Source of the DNA: Chitinophagaceae bacterium
GTDB taxonomy: Bacteria; Bacteroidota; Bacteroidia; Chitinophagales; Chitinophagaceae
Assembly: GCA_016719815.1 (NCBI GenBank)
Contig: JADJYK010000014.1
Span: 1 to 64,000 of the forward strand
Reading direction: 5' to 3'
DNA length: 64,000 nt
The notes under the pieces are model-generated. The model saw only the letters and a list, made by a program, of their open reading frames with translations. It was not told the DNA's origin and made no database searches. Position numbers and translations under genes: made by a program. This document shows positions 1 through 8,742 of the stretch, piece after piece. The first letter of the stretch is position 1. Each line of letters starts with the position of its first letter.

Positions 1-190
1 ATGACTTACTAATGTTTCAGCAAACCCTTTTTCAATAAGCGTTTCTGTAACACCTTTTGAAATATCGTACATTCTTTCAACAATTCCAGTCTCAATCGCA
101 TGTTGTCTTTTCAGCCTTTCCATAGACTCAGCATATTCAGAAGATGTTTTCTAATTCATCTTCGTCTAAACCATGGAGGTGATATTTCAT
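1..190 (-). pseudogene. Fic-family protein, N-terminal fragment (broken, runs off window)
   Basis: Read leftward from an ATG at 190, the sequence encodes a start like MKYHLHGLDEDELENIF and then meets a stop at 137-139. One base over, the frame stays open to position 1 and reads through ESMERLKRQHAIETGIVER and then YDISKGVTETLIEKGF. This segment resembles the N-terminal region of bacterial Fic-domain (AMPylation-type) proteins. The catalytic HPFx(D/E)GNGR motif would lie beyond the window, so the family call rests only on the N-terminal segment. The frame change near 140-150 matches the single-base indels seen throughout the window, so the gene may be intact in reality. I cannot judge function without the rest of the gene. 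Confidence 0.45.
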
Positions 191-697
191 CAAGTTTAGA
201 TGTGTCACAGCCTATCCTCAGTCATTAAATGAAATGAACTTACAGATTTCTATAATTTTGAGATTTCTTCCATTGTTGGAACAAAGTTAGATTTAATGTC
301 CAACTGTTGAATACAATTATAAGACTCGGTCGGGTTGCCTACAACATATGTATTGTCGGATATACGAACACCTTGCTTTTTTTGACTACGAATATTGTTG
401 GTCTGGTTTCCAATGTTCTAATAAGGTTTGTACGAAAATCAGTAACGTTTAAAACAGTTGCGATAATACAACGGATAGCAAAAGGGTTTGCGCCTCTTCG
501 CAGACGGGTCTCCGGCACGGGACTCGTCGTCAGTCCAAACGCCGGGCCGATAACTTTCGGCTCCACTCCACACACAAGCCTGGCGGTGAGGCATCGGATA
601 CTAAGCGGTAAAGAAAACCCGGCAGGGAAACAAATTTCTCGCAGTGTTCGCAACGAACAGCGGCACGGGGTACGTTGCTCCTCTGCGACGCTGCGTG

Positions 698-750
698 AAA
701 CTGCTGAATAGAACCTGCCTGTCGGCAGACAGGTTCCCGGACGATGAAGT
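698..750 (+). repeat. 53-bp repeat copy A (palindromic core)
   Basis: This unit contains a palindromic core, CCTGCCTGTCGGCAGACAGG, followed by TTCCCGGACGATGAAGT. A near-identical copy lies at 1076-1128. The last 40 bases differ at a single position (T or G in the hairpin loop). The palindrome could form a stable hairpin in DNA or RNA. Confidence 0.8.
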
Positions 751-810
751 TTGCGACCCTTCGTTTCCTCAGGGTAAACTCCACAGGCGTTGATTGTAGT
801 ACAGGTGTTG

Positions 811-898
811 GCTACATAATTGTATTTTATATGGCCCGGCACCGGCAGGGTTGGGCGCCTGTATGAGGGCAGTGTTACACCCTGCCCCTTGAACTGTT
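811..898 (-). pseudogene. Shredded duplicate of the 3' end of the 2-hydroxyacid dehydrogenase gene
   Basis: Four blocks occur in the same order as in the intact gene downstream. 811-833 equals 1227-1249 (23 bases, spanning the stop codon), 834-843 equals 1413-1422, 857-872 equals 1445-1460, and 883-898 equals 1476-1491. The sequence between blocks is deleted or diverged. It cannot encode a useful product. It looks like the remains of a tandem duplication that has lost internal segments. Confidence 0.75.
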
Positions 899-1075
899 TT
901 TCTCGCAGACGAGTCTCCGGAACAGGACTCTCACAAACAACATGAACCCCCCACACAAAAAGGCGGGACTCGGGCAGATGCAAGGAGATTGGCACCGTTT
1001 GAAATGAGATGCCGGGTCAAGCCCGGCATGACACGACCGAACAAGAAGTGCCCACAAGAAACTTATGAGCTATAC

Positions 1076-1128
1076 AAACTGCCGAACAGAACCTGCCTGG
1101 CGGCAGACAGGTTCCCGGACGATGAAGT
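1076..1128 (+). repeat. 53-bp repeat copy B (palindromic core)
   Basis: This is the second copy of the unit at 698-750, in the same orientation, with the same hairpin and the same TTCCCGGACGATGAAGT tail. The two copies are 378 bases apart, and the intervening sequence includes the decayed gene fragment at 811-898. Confidence 0.8.
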
Positions 1129-1242
1129 GTGTCCGATATTCATCGGGATAAACTCTGCAAGGACGATGATAGTCCCAAAGGTCCAGGACTCCTTAGGAGG
1201 ATGCCTTAGGCATAGTACGGCAGCCTGCTACATAATTGTATT

Positions 1243-2166
1243 TTATATGCCCAATTTTTTAAGAAATATATCGGCCATTTTGTAAGAAGCTTCGTGGCTA
1301 TAGCCTGCTATGTGCGGGGTAACGAGTACATTGGGCTGATTGGTAAGCCAGCTTAACTGTTCGTTTTCCTGCGGGGTGTAAGTAGAGAGGTTTTCGTTTT
1401 CGAGTACATCGAGCCCGGCACCAGCAATTGAATGCTGCTGCAGTGCCTGTATGAGGGCAGCAATATCAACCACCTTGCCCCTTGAACTGTTGAGGAACCA
1501 GGGCTTACGCTCCAGCGCAGCAAAAAAAGCGGCATTGGCCATGTGAAAAGTTTCCTCCGTTAGCGGCACATGAAAACTGATAACATCGGCATAGCGGCAG
1601 AGTTGCTCAAGGCTGGCTTCTTTAATGTAATCGCCACCAAAGCCAAACTTGTATTTATCATACGCCAGCACCGTAACCTGAAATGGCTGCAGCAGTTTTG
1701 CAAAGCTGCTGCCGGTGTTGCCATAGCCGATGATGCCCACCGTTTTGCCCAGCAGTTCGGTACCACGGTTTTCGTCCCGCTTCCAGGTGCCCTGCTTTAC
1801 TTCTTCTGCGGCGGTGTGAATGTTGTTCATCAAACCGAGCAGGAGACCCAGCAGGTGCTCGGCCACCGCATTGCGGTTGCCTTCGGGGCTGCTTACGCAG
1901 GCGATGCCTTTGCTTTCGGCATAAGGCACATCTATCAATTCCATACCGCTGCCGAGGCGGCCAATCCATTTAAGACCGGCAGCTTTATCGAGCAGGGGCT
2001 TGTCAATATTTATCCTTGTGGTTACGACCAGTCCCTCAACATCAGCAATGGAAGCTGCCAGCTCATCGTAAGTGACAGCGGGGCGGTAATCCACTTCGTA
2101 ACCTTTTTGGTGAAGACGGTCGGTTAATAAACTATGTGCTTTGGCGGTGATGATTACTTTCTTCAT
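1243..2166 (-). CDS. D-isomer-specific 2-hydroxyacid dehydrogenase (phosphoglycerate dehydrogenase-like)
   Basis: This 307-residue protein has the two-domain fold of NAD-dependent 2-hydroxyacid dehydrogenases. It has an N-terminal substrate-binding half, a Rossmann segment with GIIGYGNTGSS at about residues 143-153, the catalytic Arg in NSSRGKVVD, the acid in LENE and the catalytic His in VTPHIAGYS near the end. The length fits short 3-phosphoglycerate dehydrogenases without the ACT domain, so a role in serine synthesis is possible, but the substrate cannot be read from sequence. Its ATG overlaps the TGA of rsmA by four bases (ATGA), so the two are translationally coupled. The frame is intact. 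Confidence 0.9.
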   Translation of the reverse strand: MKKVIITAKAHSLLTDRLHQKGYEVDYRPAVTYDELAASIADVEGLVVTTRINIDKPLLDKAAGLKWIGRLGSGMELIDVPYAESKGIACVSSPEGNRNAVAEHLLGLLLGLMNNIHTAAEEVKQGTWKRDENRGTELLGKTVGIIGYGNTGSSFAKLLQPFQVTVLAYDKYKFGFGGDYIKEASLEQLCRYADVISFHVPLTEETFHMANAAFFAALERKPWFLNSSRGKVVDIAALIQALQQHSIAGAGLDVLENENLSTYTPQENEQLSWLTNQPNVLVTPHIAGYSHEASYKMADIFLKKLGI

Positions 2167-2848
2167 TGCATTTTAAAAGTTAACGCTGCAAACTGCTGTA
2201 CAGAGAGTTGCTCTGCCCGCTTATTAAACAAATCATCGGCCAGTATTGCTGCATCGAAAAGGCCTTTTACCGCATGTCGCAATGTTTTGCGGCGCTGGTT
2301 GAAGGCTGTTTTAACGAGGTTAAAGAAATCTTTTGGCTGCGCATGGCCGGCACACCGGTGCGGGGCAGCAACCGTATCACCCCGCTTTTTACTTTGGGCG
2401 GCGGATTGAAACTGTTTTCATGTACATCAAATAAATACTCAACTGTAAAGAAGGCCTGTACCAGCACACTCAGCACCCCGTAGGTTTTATTGCCCTCTTT
2501 TGCTGCGGCCCGTTGTGCCACTTCTTTTTGAAACATACCCACCATGCACTCCACATCGTCTTTCCAATCCAATATCTTAAACAGTATTTGTGTAGAGATG
2601 TTGTATGGAAAGTTGCCAACGACAGTAAATTTTCCGGCAAAGGGTTTTTCAATATCGAGAAAACTCTGGTGAATGATTTTACCGCTCAGTGCCGGATAAG
2701 TGCTGATGAGATACTGTACCTTTTCTTCGTCCAGTTCCACTGCTTTGAAATCTATTACAGAAAGTTCAAGCAGGTATTTTGTAAGGGCACCGCCACCGGG
2801 ACCTACTTCGAGCAGTTGGGTAAACGGGTACTGCTGGGGGAGGAGCAT
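2163..2848 (-). pseudogene. rsmA: 16S rRNA dimethyladenosine transferase RsmA (KsgA), 5' end missing and frameshifted
   Basis: RsmA dimethylates two adenosines near the 3' end of 16S rRNA using S-adenosylmethionine. The SAM-binding LLEVGPGGGALTKYL, the acidic loop AVELDEEKV, the catalytic NFPYNIS and the FNPPPKVKSGVIRL segment are all present. The C-terminal part (DFFNLVKTAFNQRRKTLR onward) is in another frame; one extra A in the run at 2331-2334 restores it, and the gene then ends at 2163, overlapping the dehydrogenase start. The roughly 35 N-terminal residues that precede the SAM motif in the family, with their KKSLGQHFL signature, are absent. The upstream sequence instead runs directly into the natural end of a T9SS protein at 2866. 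That loss cannot be a single-base error. Confidence 0.88.
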
Positions 2849-2865
2849 TGAATCCTCATTTGCAA

Positions 2866-4826
2866 CTAACGTAACAGTAGTATTTTTTCAGTTTGTACTT
2901 TATCAGCAGTTCTTGCTTTAACCAGATAGTATCCGCCGGGCAGGTTATGCGGAATGTCAAAATTGTAAGCATTGTTGCCGGCTGTAAGATGTATGGTCTT
3001 TCTCATTACACTTGTTCCCTGCTGGTTATACAGGTTCATTTCAGTATCTATATCCGTTTCTGAATTAATTCTAAGCATAAAATTATCTCTGGCAGGATTA
3101 GGAGAAATCTGCATAACAAAATCTGTCTTCCCTGATAAGTGGTGCCTTAAAATACGGCTTACAAGTTCTGCCGGCTGATGCTGCACCAGTCTTACCCTGT
3201 AAAAAACATACCTGGCATCTGTTACAGGAATATTATCTGCAAAACGGTATTCCCGTTTTCCATCAAGCTGTTCTATTGCTTCAATCCGGCCAATTGCTTC
3301 AAAGCGGTCACCCTCATAGCTTCGCTCAATAATGAAATAGTTTGCTAACTGATTGTCCAGCACTTTCCAGGACAAATGAGCTATCCTGTCTGCATAAGTG
3401 CTGCTGAAATCAATCAGGTTTCTGTATAACACATCACAAGAACCGAGGCTGCCAATGGTGATTGTATCTGTAGCGTATATACTGCATGCAGCCTGCAATT
3501 GCTGTGTTACAATATACACACCCGGAGTATCAACATTAATGAAAGGCCCGGTTGTGCTGCCGATAATATGTCCATTTGGAGTTGACCACTGGTAAACAGA
3601 TGTGGGTATGGGATTCATTACATAGATATGGCTTACACTTCCGGTATCACATATCCATGGTGTGGAAGTTTCCAGTTCAGCACGGGGTGCAATGAAAAAA
3701 TCGAAAGGGGCAACAAAATCCTTCAATTCAGCAGTAAAAGAAGTGGAGGCTCTTGTTTTAACAATAACCCGCCGAAATGGCATAAGGCAGTCATCGCCGC
3801 CAAACAATCTTGCATCATCAAGTCCAAGTTTCGAGAGATTAACCGAAAACTCCATGAACTGTCTTGCCGTATAGGTTGTTACCACATTATTATCACCCAA
3901 TACCAGCGAGAAAGGTCCGGTCCAGGTATTATTTACACTTTGAAGACCTGTATAAAATGCCCCTGCTGTTTTAGGCTGTATGCCTGCATAGCCATACTGC
4001 GAGCCATTATTTTCACCATCAAAACTGCCCGACCAGTTAAAAGCTACAGGAACAATGGACATATCATTTTATCGACCCAGATTCTTGCTTCAATAAATGT
4101 AAGTGCCGAACTGCTGTACTCTGCAGTCAGGATGATATCACCCGGGGCTGTCATATTTCCTGTTGCATCAAACTGCCACCGTGTATGTCCTGAATCAGGG
4201 CCGTAGTTATAAAACCGCCGGGTAGCCCTGTTGTAGTAAATATCTGTCTGGTACATTTCAAAATCGAAGTACCTGTTGCCGGTTGTATTTTCAATTGAAA
4301 TGCCTCCGAATAACCACATAGAATCAGTAACATTCGGTCCGGCTCTTCTTACATGCAGCATCATATCCAGTATCTCATTTTTATCGGGAATAGACTGTGA
4401 AACCGGACAAGACCAGTTGCTGGGGTTCATCCCATTTTTATTGGAGCCTGAAGCGAAAATAGTAGAATCATCTCCATGATAATCTCTCACAAAATAGGCA
4501 TCAACCAGCAGCCGGTTATTGATTACAGAGTAAGGCGGAAACCGCATTTGCCGGTAAAACGGGAGCTTTCTTGAATCAGGATTAGCGGCATAATTGGCAA
4601 GTAATGCCGCAGCACCAGTTGTATCAACAATAAACTGACCTGTGCCTATTGTACCCGGAAGCCAGAACCAATCATCATTACCTGATTGAACGAGCCCGTT
4701 GAAATAATTGGAACGAAGGTCTCCATCCACACCAAAGTTAGCTTTGATAATAGGTGTTGTGATCTGGCCGTTTACCGCAACCCCGTTAATGAGTAACGCA
4801 AAAATGATCTTAAAAATGGTTTTCAT
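2866..4826 (-). CDS. Secreted protein with T9SS type A C-terminal sorting domain (one frameshift)
   Basis: About 653 residues once merged. It begins with a signal peptide (MKTIFKIIFALLINGVAVNG) and a unique N-terminal region. A PKD-like segment follows (SVYQWSTPNGHIIG), then a fibronectin-III-like domain common in such proteins (YFIIERSYEGDRFEAIG to YRVRLVQHQP). It ends in a T9SS sorting domain (ISPNPARDNFMLRIN to GGYYLVKARTADKVQTEKI). The protein is predicted to cross the outer membrane through T9SS and be anchored to the surface or released. Frames split at 4067-4070, where one more A in a four-A run joins WVDK to NDMSIVP. The substrate or ligand is unknown. Confidence 0.85.
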
Positions 4827-4889
4827 AGCAGTGAGTTTTCAATAACTCAAATCATCTGTATCAGAAAATAATGCCGGTGAAACTATTTG

Positions 4890-5300
4890 TTAATGGCTTA
4901 CAATATGCACTGTGGAAATATCGGATACAAATTCAGAACCATCAGGCAAAACCGCCACAACCCGGTAGCTGATAAACCCCGGAAATACGTTTATGTCGGT
5001 TGCCTTAAATGATTTTTCACCAAGACAGGGTACATAGGCGCATGTTTCCCAGTTGGCATACGGATCTGCCGGATCTTCGTACGTCCGTTCAACATAAAAA
5101 GAAGCCACTGCGCTTCCGGCCTGAACTCCCCAGGTGGCAGTAACTCCGCTCTTACCTTGCCGGTGTGTTCTGAAAAATGAAAAGCCCTGGGCTAGATTGT
5201 TTTTAACACTACAGGTAACAGCGTTATGAACAGGAATTGCTTCAAATGCGGAAAGAAAAATAAACGCAAATAAAATTGCGATAATGAATTTCGTTTTCAT
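4890..5300 (-). CDS. Small secreted protein, stand-alone fibronectin-III-like domain
   Basis: This 136-residue protein has a signal peptide (MKTKFIIAILFAFIFLSAFE) and one compact domain with ATWGVQAGSAVASFYVERTY, then FISYRVVAVLPDGSEFVSDIS. The pattern of a V/I-E-R strand and an S-YRV strand matches the domain that precedes the sorting signal in T9SS cargo proteins of this window. There is no sorting domain of its own. Two cysteine pairs are possible (CSVK, CAYVPC). Function is unknown. It sits just upstream of, and on the same strand as, the T9SS gene ending at 2866, so co-expression is likely. Frame intact. Confidence 0.75.
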   Translation of the reverse strand: MKTKFIIAILFAFIFLSAFEAIPVHNAVTCSVKNNLAQGFSFFRTHRQGKSGVTATWGVQAGSAVASFYVERTYEDPADPYANWETCAYVPCLGEKSFKATDINVFPGFISYRVVAVLPDGSEFVSDISTVHIVSH

Positions 5301-5803
5301 ACAGGTATTGATTTATATTATAAAACTATACAGTGATATTGAAATAAACAAGGTAAGTTTTCCTCAATAATCTACTTTGTATGAGTACTATTTCCGGTAA
5401 CCTATTATACAATCGTTTTTTTACTAGTACCTCTACGCTATAATACTTACCGGAATAAATCGGAGCAAAAAATCCGAAGACTGGCAAACGCTTCTGCAGT
5501 TCATATTTACTATTTAATGATTGGCCTTCATAACTTTCTTATTAACAGTGCCAGGAGTTTAATAAGCAGCTGGTAATAGGCAAAAGTTGTTATGATGTTG
5601 AGTATTTACATTAGAAAGGCAAACCAATTGTTTTATTAGATTCTGATCCCGGTAAGTAATAATACCTGAATTAATGCCAAGATAAATTTTGCACAACGTT
5701 GTGCATATCTTTCTTTTTATTTTTTTTAAAATGATTTACATCAACAAAAAACCTCTTCTAAAAAGAAGAGGTTTGCAATTATCACAAGTGTAATAACCGC
5801 TAC
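5301..5803. other. Intergenic gap between two secreted-protein genes
   Basis: About 500 AT-rich bases hold no open frame with family resemblance on either strand. The only clear element is a terminator hairpin at 5750-5773. The segment next to 5300 has a weak promoter-like TTG and TAGTTTTA pair on the minus strand. Confidence 0.6.
5744..5773 (-). terminator. Rho-independent terminator of the beta-propeller T9SS gene
   Basis: On the minus strand a 10-base-pair stem, AACCTCTTCT / AGAAGAGGTT with a 4-base loop, is followed by a run of T. It lies about 30 bases past the stop codon of the gene that ends at 5804. Confidence 0.85.
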
Positions 5804-8677
5804 CTATTTTAAAAGCTTGATTGAGGTTTTCTGTTTGCCATCCCAGATACTGAGAATGTATGAACCTGAAGGCAGACGTTCAAATCCCTTTATCGAATAA
5901 AGGCTCATGCCAGGCACCAGGGTATAACTTTCCCTGCGCAGCATTACACCGTTAGAACTAAACAACTGCACATCAATTTTCTGATTCTGGAATACCTTGC
6001 ACTTCAACACAATCTCATCTCTGAACGGATTACCAAGTACAGCGTACTCGCTGGTTCCGGCAGGCTTACGCAAAAAGACCACGGAAGAATATTTTACTGA
6101 GCCGTCGTTGTCCACCATTTTCAGACGATAATATGATTCAAATGACGGGGTATAATCTTTTGAGTGTATGTTGTTTGCGTATAGGAACCGCTTGGAGTTA
6201 CTGTGGCAATCTTTGAGTAATCTGTTGAGTTATTACTTCTTTCCAGTTCGTAACGGTTCAGGTTGTACTCCTGGGATACTGTCCACTGTAATTCATTGCA
6301 CTCAACTGTACTGGTACCGGTAAACTGTTCCATCGTAACTGGTAAAAGTGTATGCGTATACAAATCACTTCTGAAAACTCCTCTTCCATGTGTTGCGGCA
6401 ATCAGCTTTTTATTGGCATCAATCTGCAAATCCATTACCAGCGTTGCATCAAAGAAACCGGTATTATAATCATACCATGTAGCTCCTTTATCAGGACTTA
6501 CATACACACCGAAATCACAACCGGCATAAATGGTGCTTTCATTAACCGGGTCTATTACAATTGCATTAAACGGCACATCCGGCAACCCGGCACCACGGTC
6601 AAGCCAGGTTGTTCCACCATTTGGAGATAAATAGACATGTGATGTTCCAAAGCCACCAAGCACCACATATACACTGTCATCATTGTTATCGCTGATGGCA
6701 AAGTCCATGACAAAGCGGTCTGGAAGTGTTCCTTTGATACTAGTGTAAGGTGTTGTAGCCGGGGTTGTTGTTTTGAAAACGTTTGGCTGACCGTTAATCC
6801 ACAAATAATCATTAGTAGTATTTTGAGCAATTGGCGAAGTGGAAACGTAAATTTTATCCCTATTAATGGGAGAAACAGCAAGAGCAATAGCAGTTTTTCT
6901 TTGTGCTTCAATATAAGCAGTTGAACCTGTTCCTGTATTTGACCATGAAGCCGAAGACCCTCCAGTTGTAGATCGATGTATATTATCTGAGGCAACATAC
7001 ATATAGCTGGGGTCAGATTTACTAATGGCTACCGGCGCCATAAAAGCGGTCCTGTCATCGGCAGTAAATGCCCATGCAGCTAATACCTGAGAAAATGTGC
7101 CTGTTGTGCCTGTTGTCGAACGGCTTACTTTTCTTGCATCGTTTGAAGCAAGAACAGTTGTACCGTTAGAAGCAATCACACAGGATCCCCCATCTCCACC
7201 TATTACAGAAGACCACGAAGTACCATTGTATCTCACAACACCATTATCCTGCAAACCACCTATCATTGTATTTGCATTTGTTGGGTGTACTCCAAATGAA
7301 GCATAAAATTGAGTTGCCCTAAGTCCTGTATTAATGGCACTCCAATTAGTTCCTCCATTGGTAGTTTTATATACACCTCCATCACAAGCTACATAAATGA
7401 TGTTGCTGTTATTCGGATCGTAAGTGATATCATGATGATCAGAGTGAATCGGAGAACTACTCGTGGATATAGTTGCAATGGAACCACCAGTTGTTGTATT
7501 TGTAGATGTATATCTATAAAAATCGACACCTCCACACAATATTACATTCGTATTAGAAGGGTTTATCGCTAATGTATGAGAAAACCAATATTGGAAATCA
7601 CAATGGGCAGAGGAATTTTTAGCAGACCAGGTAGCCCCAAAATCAGTAGAAAGATATAACTCGTTACCTCCAGTACCCCCAATTGATGCATATAACCTCG
7701 TAGCTCCCACATTATCCATTCTAATATATCCATTAAATGATGCAGGAAGCCCCCCGGCAATCTTTGACCAAGCCGGTGATGCATTTGAACCATTGGTAGT
7801 TCGGTAAATTCCTTTATCTGCATTTACCATATTTCCAACGCCTACAACAATTTGATTAGTATTGGTTGGATTAATTGCAACGTCAGAAACATAAATCTTT
7901 GATAGTATCTGACTCCAGGATGTACCGTTATTAGTCGAACGATATAAGCCATCAGTGGCACAAGCATAAATTGTATTACTGTTGGTCGGGTCAAATTTCA
8001 ACATTTGAATGGCAAATAGCTGACTGGTTGTCTTCGTCATTACCTGGTTCCATGTAACTCCTCCGTCAGTGCTTTTGATAATACCTATTCCATATGTACC
8101 CCTGCATTTCCACACATTAAATCCGATATTAGAAGAATCGACCCTGTACACTTCACCAGTACCTGCATAAATAACATTCGAGTTTGCAGGATCTACAATA
8201 ATAGATGAGACTCCCAAAACTGGTAAATTTGTGGATACAGATGTCCAACTTGAACCCGCATTTGTAGATTTCCAATTGCCTCCACTTGCCGAACCGGCCT
8301 AAAGATTATTTGAATTATTAGGATCGATGGCGATACAAAGAATCCGTCCCCCAATTGTACTTACATCACCCAGGGAAGTCCAGTTAGATGAACTTCCGGT
8401 TCGATCATATGAAGTTTTTCTCCTTAATTTCAAGATATTGTTGCCAGGCGGCCTGGTATTTCCCACTTAAGTTATTGGGATTAGGATACCCTTTTGATTG
8501 GAACCACATCATTAACTGTTTTTCTGCTCCAGTCTCCTTTTCCTTCTCTTCATTTTCTTCCTTATTAATTTCACTTTCTATACCTGAACTTCTTTGAAAA
8601 AGCCTGTGTTCTAAGGTAAAATAACCTGTTAAGAGAATTACTGCTGATGACAGCAGCAGAATAAATGTTCGTTTCAT
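5804..8677 (-). CDS. Secreted beta-propeller (BNR/sortilin-like) protein with T9SS sorting domain, broken in three places
   Basis: Merged length is about 957 residues. It has a signal peptide (MKRTFILLLSSAVILLTGYF), an acidic linker, and a WFQSKGYPNP segment. Many propeller blades carry the S-x-D/N-x-G-x-T/S-W motif (KSTDGGVTW, RSTNNGTSW, KTTNGGTNW, LSPNGGTTW, VSPDKGATW), as in VPS10/sortilin and BNR glycosidase-like propellers. A fibronectin-like domain and a T9SS sorting domain (VLGNPFRDEIVL to GSYILSIWDGKQKTSIKLL) close it. Breaks: one A missing in the run 6158-6161, a TAG at 8299-8301 where a W is expected (NNL-W-AGSASGG), and a frame change near 8405-8412. The first two look like a base-calling indel and a G-to-A change. 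Surface glycan binding is possible but unproven. Confidence 0.82.
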
Positions 8678-8742
8678 ACTATATTGGATTTGGTAGGGTT
8701 ATCTATTACTAATGGCTAAGCCAGCAGGCAGCCAATAATAAC

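Larger units (their letters stand above)
191..1242. repeat. Repeat-rich mosaic intergenic region with fragments of the neighbouring gene
   Basis: No convincing gene lies here. The open frames cross repeats and resemble no family. Several repeats are visible: a 53-base unit (698-750 and 1076-1128), a pair of imperfect copies around GCAGACGRGTCTCCGG (about 496-525 and 905-930), and a short palindrome CCGGGTCAAGCCCGG near 1012-1026. The stretch 811-898 contains four collinear exact or near-exact pieces of the 3' end of the dehydrogenase gene at 1227-1491. The region looks like an accumulation site for palindromic repeats and a decayed partial duplication. Confidence 0.7.

Noticed and set aside
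339..995. A 218-residue minus-strand frame in the leading intergenic region
   Set aside because: It runs across palindromic repeats and the decayed dehydrogenase fragment, has arginine- and cysteine-rich random composition and matches no family.
1570..2127. A 185-residue plus-strand frame
   Set aside because: It is antisense to the 2-hydroxyacid dehydrogenase gene, which has clear motifs.
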